A stretch of DNA of 12,192 bases from Pezicula radicicola (Eukaryota; Ascomycota; Leotiomycetes; Helotiales; Dermateaceae), in NCBI GenBank assembly GCA_003008705.1, contig PDUO01000157.1, positions 1 to 12,192 of the forward strand. The letters run 5' to 3'. The notes beneath the pieces were generated by a model. That model had not been told where the DNA came from. It worked only from the letters and a program-made list of their open reading frames with translations, and searched no databases. Position 1 is the first letter of the stretch. Every line of letters begins with the position of its first letter. Positions 8,133-12,192 of this stretch are shown piece by piece. The translations under genes and the position numbers were made by a program.

Positions 8133-9090
8133 GCCTTAGTCAGCGTTAGTGTGTGTGTACTTAACCTCCGAGCTCGCTCTTACTATTAATCAACCTCTCA
8201 TCACATCCACATTGACCTCTTCAACTGGTGCGGCTTCTGTGGAATTTACCATTGGAGCTTTCGAAACCATCATATTCGTTTCCCTCATAGTCGATAGCAT
8301 AGGTCCGTGTACCTTGCTATTAACCGTCGCAATCACCGGTGCCAATTCGAATCCTCTACCCCACCACCCCCCTTCACTTTTGACCACCAACTACTACGAA
8401 TCGAGAGCGCCAATTTCCAGTATCGTCCAAAAGCTAACATCGGACAATCCGGATCTCATAGGATTGTGTCTACGAGCATCTTACCAATTATGGAATAATA
8501 TAGAGACCACTCAAATGCGCTGTGGGAAGCATCTAAGGTTGGTGGAGGCCATTCCTTGGCCCGGCAAACATTGACATAGTTCTTTAAAGGCTGGCAGTTC
8601 GCCGTCTATTGATGAGGTTGATGTATCTTGCACAAGGCTATGGTGTACATCAGCTACGATAATTGCTTAGAATACTAAGGAATATCTGTAAGATACTTAT
8701 GTTTAATAAACAACTTATCTACGACTTAATTAAGATCTTGATAGTTATCTCACGAAGTACACTATAGTTGTACTACACTCGTAAATACGGTTAACTCTAC
8801 GCAAGGTATTTGAAGCTTATAAATAGGAAACCTTAGTAATAGCAAGGGCAAGTTCAAGTGACATAGTTAAGTACCCTATGCTTAACTATATTTGGTTAGC
8901 TTAGGTCGAGAGTGAGGTAAAAGTTCCAGCAGCTACGCACGAAGGGGAAGCCAGTTTCGCAAGCGACTGTAGAGAGGTTATGAAATATGTTCGTGATAGT
9001 TCGTATCAATAGGTCCGTCTCGTAATTCTCAGCCCCCCGAACTCTAGAAAGTCTTGCAACAGGCTACGAGGAACAACTAAAGAAGATAGA
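8133..9090. other. Intergenic, no supportable gene
   Basis: An open frame at 8149-8574 (plus) begins with GTG and overlaps an equally long minus-strand frame; neither resembles a family I know, so neither is called. A C-rich run lies at about 8358-8371. A 9-base perfect inverted repeat (8863-8871 and 8881-8889, loop of 9) is present without a U-run, so it is not a convincing terminator. RIP is light and increases after about 8650. Confidence 0.5.
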
Positions 9091-9610
9091 AGCGTAAAAA
9101 GGATCAAATAATATGTAATTACCCTTAGTTTAAGGAATACTAAAGCCTAATAATAGTATTAAAATTAAAGATATACTCTATACACTAGAAATTAAAATTA
9201 AGCTAGCTTATAGTAGGTACTTATAGAGAGTTGGTTTCTATAATCTATGACTTAGTCTATATTTTCCTATCTACACACTAGTTTATAGTAGTATAGAGGG
9301 CTCTTAGAGATAATCTTATTGTCGCCGACATCCTATACCTATACTTAAATACTCTTATTCTTATTAATAGCTACCCTCTTATATACCCGCTCTAGCAATA
9401 TCCCTAGTATATATAAATTCCCCCTATTATCTACTATCCTTTATAGTCCTACTACTATAGAACTAGGCTCTAATACGCGTATTCGGCCTTTAACTATAAG
9501 GGGTAGACTAGGGAGGATAGTAAAGATTAGGTAGAGGGGAATAGGTTTAGTTTAGAGGACGGCTAAGGTAGTAGAGATTAGTAATTCGAATGTACTTGGA
9601 AGGAACTATA
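9091..9610. repeat. Partly RIP-mutated AT-rich segment, possible solo LTR or old repeat
   Basis: TpA is enriched and CpA and TpG are scarce but not absent, unlike the saturated blocks. On the minus strand there is a TATA-box-like GGGTATATAAGAGGG (plus 9373-9387) and a second TATA run at about 9409-9416. A 12-base perfect palindrome, AATACGCGTATT, lies at 9472-9483 and keeps its CpGs. Promoter-like content in a damaged repeat suggests a solo LTR, but I cannot find its ends or a second copy here. No coding sequence is visible. Confidence 0.4.
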
Positions 9611-9792
9611 TACCTATTATACTTAGTTTTATAGTAGTAACATCGCGGGCGCTTTGTCTGAGGCCTCAACGCTGCTGGATATATCTTGGAATATGCGACA
9701 GCCTCGCAAGAGACTGCAAAAATATACTCACTTCGCATAGTACTTGTTGGATATGGCTCTAAACCTCAATTAAAATCTCTAGCTAATCATAG
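9611..9792 (-). other. 3' flank of the monooxygenase gene
   Basis: Normal-composition sequence directly downstream of the monooxygenase stop, before the RIP-affected segment. It probably contains the 3' untranslated region. No canonical AATAAA is visible close to the stop on the minus strand, which is common in fungi. Confidence 0.4.
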
Positions 9793-11699
9793 TTACGCTA
9801 TAACCTCTATGAACCGCAAGAAATAGTCGCTGATTTCGTTCCCTTTATCAAGCATGGTGGCAAAGGCGAGTATACCATCAGGTCTAACGACCGCAATCCC
9901 TCCATTTCCTGATGTAAAGCCATATTTTGAATGTGCTGAGTTATCGGGATCGTAGTAGACTTTACCAAAGCTTTTAATACCGAGGGATTCTTCCCCTTGA
10001 GCCTTCATCCCCTCAATGACGGTGAGGAATTTAACTGCGTCAGGGTGAACCTTTCTAGTGAAGCTTTCAGAGCTATCAAGGTATGACCGCAAAGCGTAGA
10101 GCTTCGTGCTGGTGAGCAATGGCTCTCCAGTAAATACTATAACCCAGAAGGATCCAGTATTGGGAGTAATCGTTTGTAGTCTCACCGGAACTCGAGACCC
10201 AGGTGCTAGAACCAATGCATCGGGAGCTCGCCAACCGACAATCATTGTACCCGCGTTGGCATCAAGGTTGAGCATATTTTCCTCGTAGTGGACACCGAGG
10301 CCGACGATAAATTGAGCATGATCCTTGGCCATTTTGGCAAGCAGAGCATCTGGTGTTAAATGTGTTCCTTTGTACTGCTCTGGAATACCACCCGAGATCA
10401 ATGTAGATAAATCCTTGTCTTGCCGAATCAGTTCTTGTGCAATCGGTCTCCTTTCTTCTTCGTATGTCTGCAAGACATCTTTCTTATACCAGCCTCGAAG
10501 GATCCCACCCAGCTTCCATGCGAGATTGACGGCGTCATGAACACCGGTGTTCATGCCTTGAGCTGTTCCAGAAGAGTGCGTATGACAGGCATCTCCGGCC
10601 AAAATAACAATGTCGTCACGGATGTAAGATTCTGCCACCCCCTGCTGAATGCTGGTACGGTTATTATGCAACTCGAAGATCTTAAAGTGCTTCAGATAAT
10701 ATTGAGAAATTGGAATCATCGATCCAAACTTACTTGTATACCGTAAACCAGTCCACAGTCTCGAATTCCAGAGAGAACGGGGCCACCGATGCTATCGCTT
10801 CCTCTACGGCTTGAGCTTGGGTCAAGTGTTCACCATACTTTTCATACATTTCCGCGCTCAAGGCAAAGCCAATACGAGTCCTGCAATGATCTAAAGGGAC
10901 CCATAGAACATTCCCATGGGTTAGTGATTCAATGCTTGCAGAACCGATTCTTGAATCTGGCATGTCTGTCTTCACAACTCCATCTATTCGTACCCATCGA
11001 TAAGTCGTATTGTCCGCAATGAATGGGATACCACTCAGATGACGCAGCTTTGAGCGACCACCGTCGGCGCCGATGATATATTTACTAAGGAACATCTTAG
11101 GTCATACGAATTAATTCAGGAAATGGATCCGAGGAGTACCTTCTCAAAGTTCGAACTTCCCTACTACCAACGGCTCCCACTACAGCACTGACTTCAGCTG
11201 TCTTTGAATCCAGTGAGAAGTCTCTAAGCTCCCAGCCTACAACTACTTTGCCACCATTCCGCTCATATGCATCTTGAATAAGGCGTTCCGAGTACTTCAA
11301 CCGGATGTTGAGGAAATAATCCAGGAACGTTCCATGCATATTTGAGAGCACATGTTGCCATCCTCTACCGACTACACGTTGCCCGTTTTTGTCATAATTT
11401 ACGTTGCTGCGACCAATTAGGCCGACCTGATTGAATTCGTCTAGAAGTCCAAGCTGATCCAGCATTTCAAGCGTCCGAGGGAACAGAGTACAAGCCCGGC
11501 CGTACATAGGCATATTGTTCTTGTCAAGCCGCTCTTGCAAACAAATTAGACAACCATCTCACATATTAAAATTGTGTTGGAAAGGCTCACCGACGATGCA
11601 GGTCGAGATGTTCATGCGTTGAAGTGCATAAGCTGTGAGCAAGCCGACAGGACCTCCGCCGATGATCAGCACATCCGTGCTTCCGAACTCAGAAGACAT
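9793..11699 (-). CDS. FAD-dependent aromatic monooxygenase (phenol 2-monooxygenase-like), four exons
   Basis: A flavoprotein that would hydroxylate an aromatic or phenolic substrate using NAD(P)H and O2. Exons on the minus strand are 11699-11591, 11533-11140, 11084-10734 and 10651-9793. Joined they give 1713 bases, 570 residues plus TAA, close to the family's usual 550-650. The ATG at 11699 has a purine at -3 and puts the Rossmann motif GGGPVG at residues 14-19. E37, formed across intron 1, is the expected ribose-binding acid. GRACTLFPRTLEML (48-61) and GADGGRS (173-179) follow, then the second FAD motif AGDACH (303-308) with AQGMNTG (315-321). From about 424 to the end is a thioredoxin-like C-terminal domain (phenol hydroxylase type) with RPDG at 541-544. 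There are no stops, no visible lost key residues and no sign of RIP. No signal peptide, so probably cytosolic. The substrate cannot be told from sequence. Confidence 0.92.
10652..10733 (-). other. Intron 3 of the monooxygenase gene (82 bases)
   Basis: The donor is a canonical GTAAGT and the acceptor TACCAG. Removal joins F-T-V-Y to N-I-Q-Q-G-V-A-E-S-Y in frame, just before the second FAD motif; the unspliced frame meets TAA in the donor. The acceptor was chosen because it is the AG that keeps the frame and the family spacing. Confidence 0.75.
11085..11139 (-). other. Intron 2 of the monooxygenase gene (55 bases)
   Basis: The donor is GTACTC, the acceptor CCTTAG, with a CCTAAG branch-like sequence inside. 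Removal joins R-T-L-R to S-K-Y-I-I-G-A-D-G-G, giving the conserved GADG motif in frame. Without splicing the frame ends in TAA at 11097-11099. Confidence 0.85.
11534..11590 (-). other. Intron 1 of the monooxygenase gene (57 bases)
   Basis: The donor is GTGAGC and the acceptor ends TTGCAAG, with a branch-site-like GTCTAAT shortly before it. Removal joins I-V to E-R-L-D, restoring the conserved acidic residue after the second beta strand. Unspliced, the frame hits TGA within the intron. Confidence 0.85.
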
Positions 11700-11876
11700 T
11701 TCAGGTAAAGTAAGATGGTCGCGGTATCAGAAAACAGATATATGCGTGTAGGTAGATGCAAAAAAACCGATGCCTAACGTACGCTGGTGAAATTGAGATA
11801 GTCTTGCCAGTACACCTCACTCATGTTACGAGTTTTAGAAGGGGGGTATCAAGAAAGCGGCCGCCGGAAGAGCTCG
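11700..11876 (-). promoter_or_regulatory. Short upstream region of the monooxygenase gene
   Basis: Only about 177 bases of normal-composition DNA separate the ATG from RIP-saturated DNA. A TATA-like ATATAT core lies at about 11737-11743, some 40 bases upstream of the ATG. Farther up, at 11858-11867, CGG and CCG triplets are packed together (CGGCCGCCGG). Such triplets are bound by Zn2Cys6 fungal regulators, but the spacing here is not that of a known regulator I can name, so this is only a candidate. Confidence 0.4.
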
Positions 11877-12192
11877 GATAGTATTAGTAATATACTTCTT
11901 AGAAGGAGGGGGAAAAGTTACTAGAAAATAGACTTTCTTAGTATAAAACTTAGCCTAATCTTAGTAGACTTTTTTTCTTATTTAAGGTAAATAATTAAGG
12001 TTATTTTATATATCTTATTTAGAAGAAATAATTAAAATAATTTTATATAAATAATTTTATTTTAAATAATATTATTTTAAACTTTAAAATTAAATTATAT
12101 AAATATAATAAATACTATTAATATAAATTTTAAAATTAAATTATTAATAATATAAACTTTAAAATTAAATTATATAAATATAATAAATATTA
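11877..12192. repeat. RIP-saturated AT-rich block (right)
   Basis: As in the left block, no CpA, TpG or CpG is seen from 11877 to the end. The switch is sharp, coming directly after a CpG at 11875-11876. No element or coding frame can be identified in so short a piece. It continues past the window edge. Confidence 0.85.
12079..12189. repeat. Short AT-only tandem repeat
   Basis: A 36-base unit at 12079-12114 recurs exactly at 12154-12189, 75 bases apart. A diverged partial copy sharing TTTAAAATTAAATTA lies between them near 12129-12144. The unit is almost entirely A and T. It may be an internal repeat of a RIP-degraded element or low-complexity expansion. Confidence 0.65.

Noticed and set aside
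8149..8574. 141-codon plus-strand open frame
   Set aside because: It begins with GTG, which is not a normal fungal start, overlaps a comparable minus-strand frame (8190-8390), and matches no family I know. It may hold an exon, but the sequence alone does not support a gene.
8863..8889. Hairpin with 9-base arms as a terminator or small RNA
   Set aside because: The arms are short, the loop is 9 bases, there is no T-run after it, and such hairpins are expected by chance in a window of this size. Rho-independent terminators do not apply to fungal nuclear genes.
9547..9738. 63-codon minus-strand open frame
   Set aside because: It lies partly in RIP-affected DNA, is rich in Tyr and Arg in a way that follows base composition, and has no motif. 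It looks like a chance frame downstream of the monooxygenase.
10106..11022. Plus-strand open frames across the monooxygenase region
   Set aside because: They lie antisense to well-supported exons whose minus-strand translation has clear FAD motifs and correct splice junctions.
12000..12192. CRISPR-like or origin-like repeat array at the right end
   Set aside because: The units are almost pure A and T, irregularly spaced, few in number, and sit in RIP-saturated DNA, so low-complexity or element-internal repetition is the simpler reading.

Overview
The window reads as nuclear DNA of a filamentous ascomycete (Pezizomycotina). Two things point there. One gene is interrupted by three short fungal-type introns of 55 to 82 bases. 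The mobile DNA carries the signature of repeat-induced point mutation (RIP): from base 1 to about 5138, and again from about 11877 to the end, I find no CpA, TpG or CpG on reading. Every surviving C is followed by C or T, and every surviving G is preceded by A or G.

Layout. (1) Bases 1 to about 5295 hold two LTR retrotransposons in opposite orientation, both destroyed by RIP but still readable in translation once C-to-T and G-to-A changes are allowed for. The left one is Ty3/gypsy on the minus strand: Gag zinc knuckle, protease, reverse transcriptase and RNase H, running off the left edge. The right one is Ty1/copia on the plus strand: reverse transcriptase, RNase H and 3' LTR, with its 5' half missing. 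The simplest reading is that the gypsy element inserted into the copia element. (2) Bases 5297-8132 have more normal composition and hold broken genes: an unidentified fragment, the C-terminal half of an alpha/beta hydrolase, a secreted lipase/carboxylesterase pseudogene with ten in-frame stops, and an unidentified open stretch. (3) Bases 8133-9792 have no gene I can support; 9091-9610 looks partly RIP-mutated. (4) Bases 9793-11699 (minus strand) hold the one gene that looks intact, a four-exon FAD-dependent aromatic monooxygenase of 570 residues. (5) Bases 11877-12192 are RIP-saturated AT-rich DNA with a short tandem repeat.

Taken together, this is a small gene island inside an AT-rich, transposon-filled compartment. 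Two hydrolase relics lie near an intact aromatic monooxygenase. That could be a decaying metabolic cluster or a chance collection of accessory genes, and the window alone cannot decide. I see no prokaryotic features, CRISPR array, tRNA or rRNA. I found no convincing new biological system; the most informative signals are the extreme and patchy RIP and what it did to each gene.
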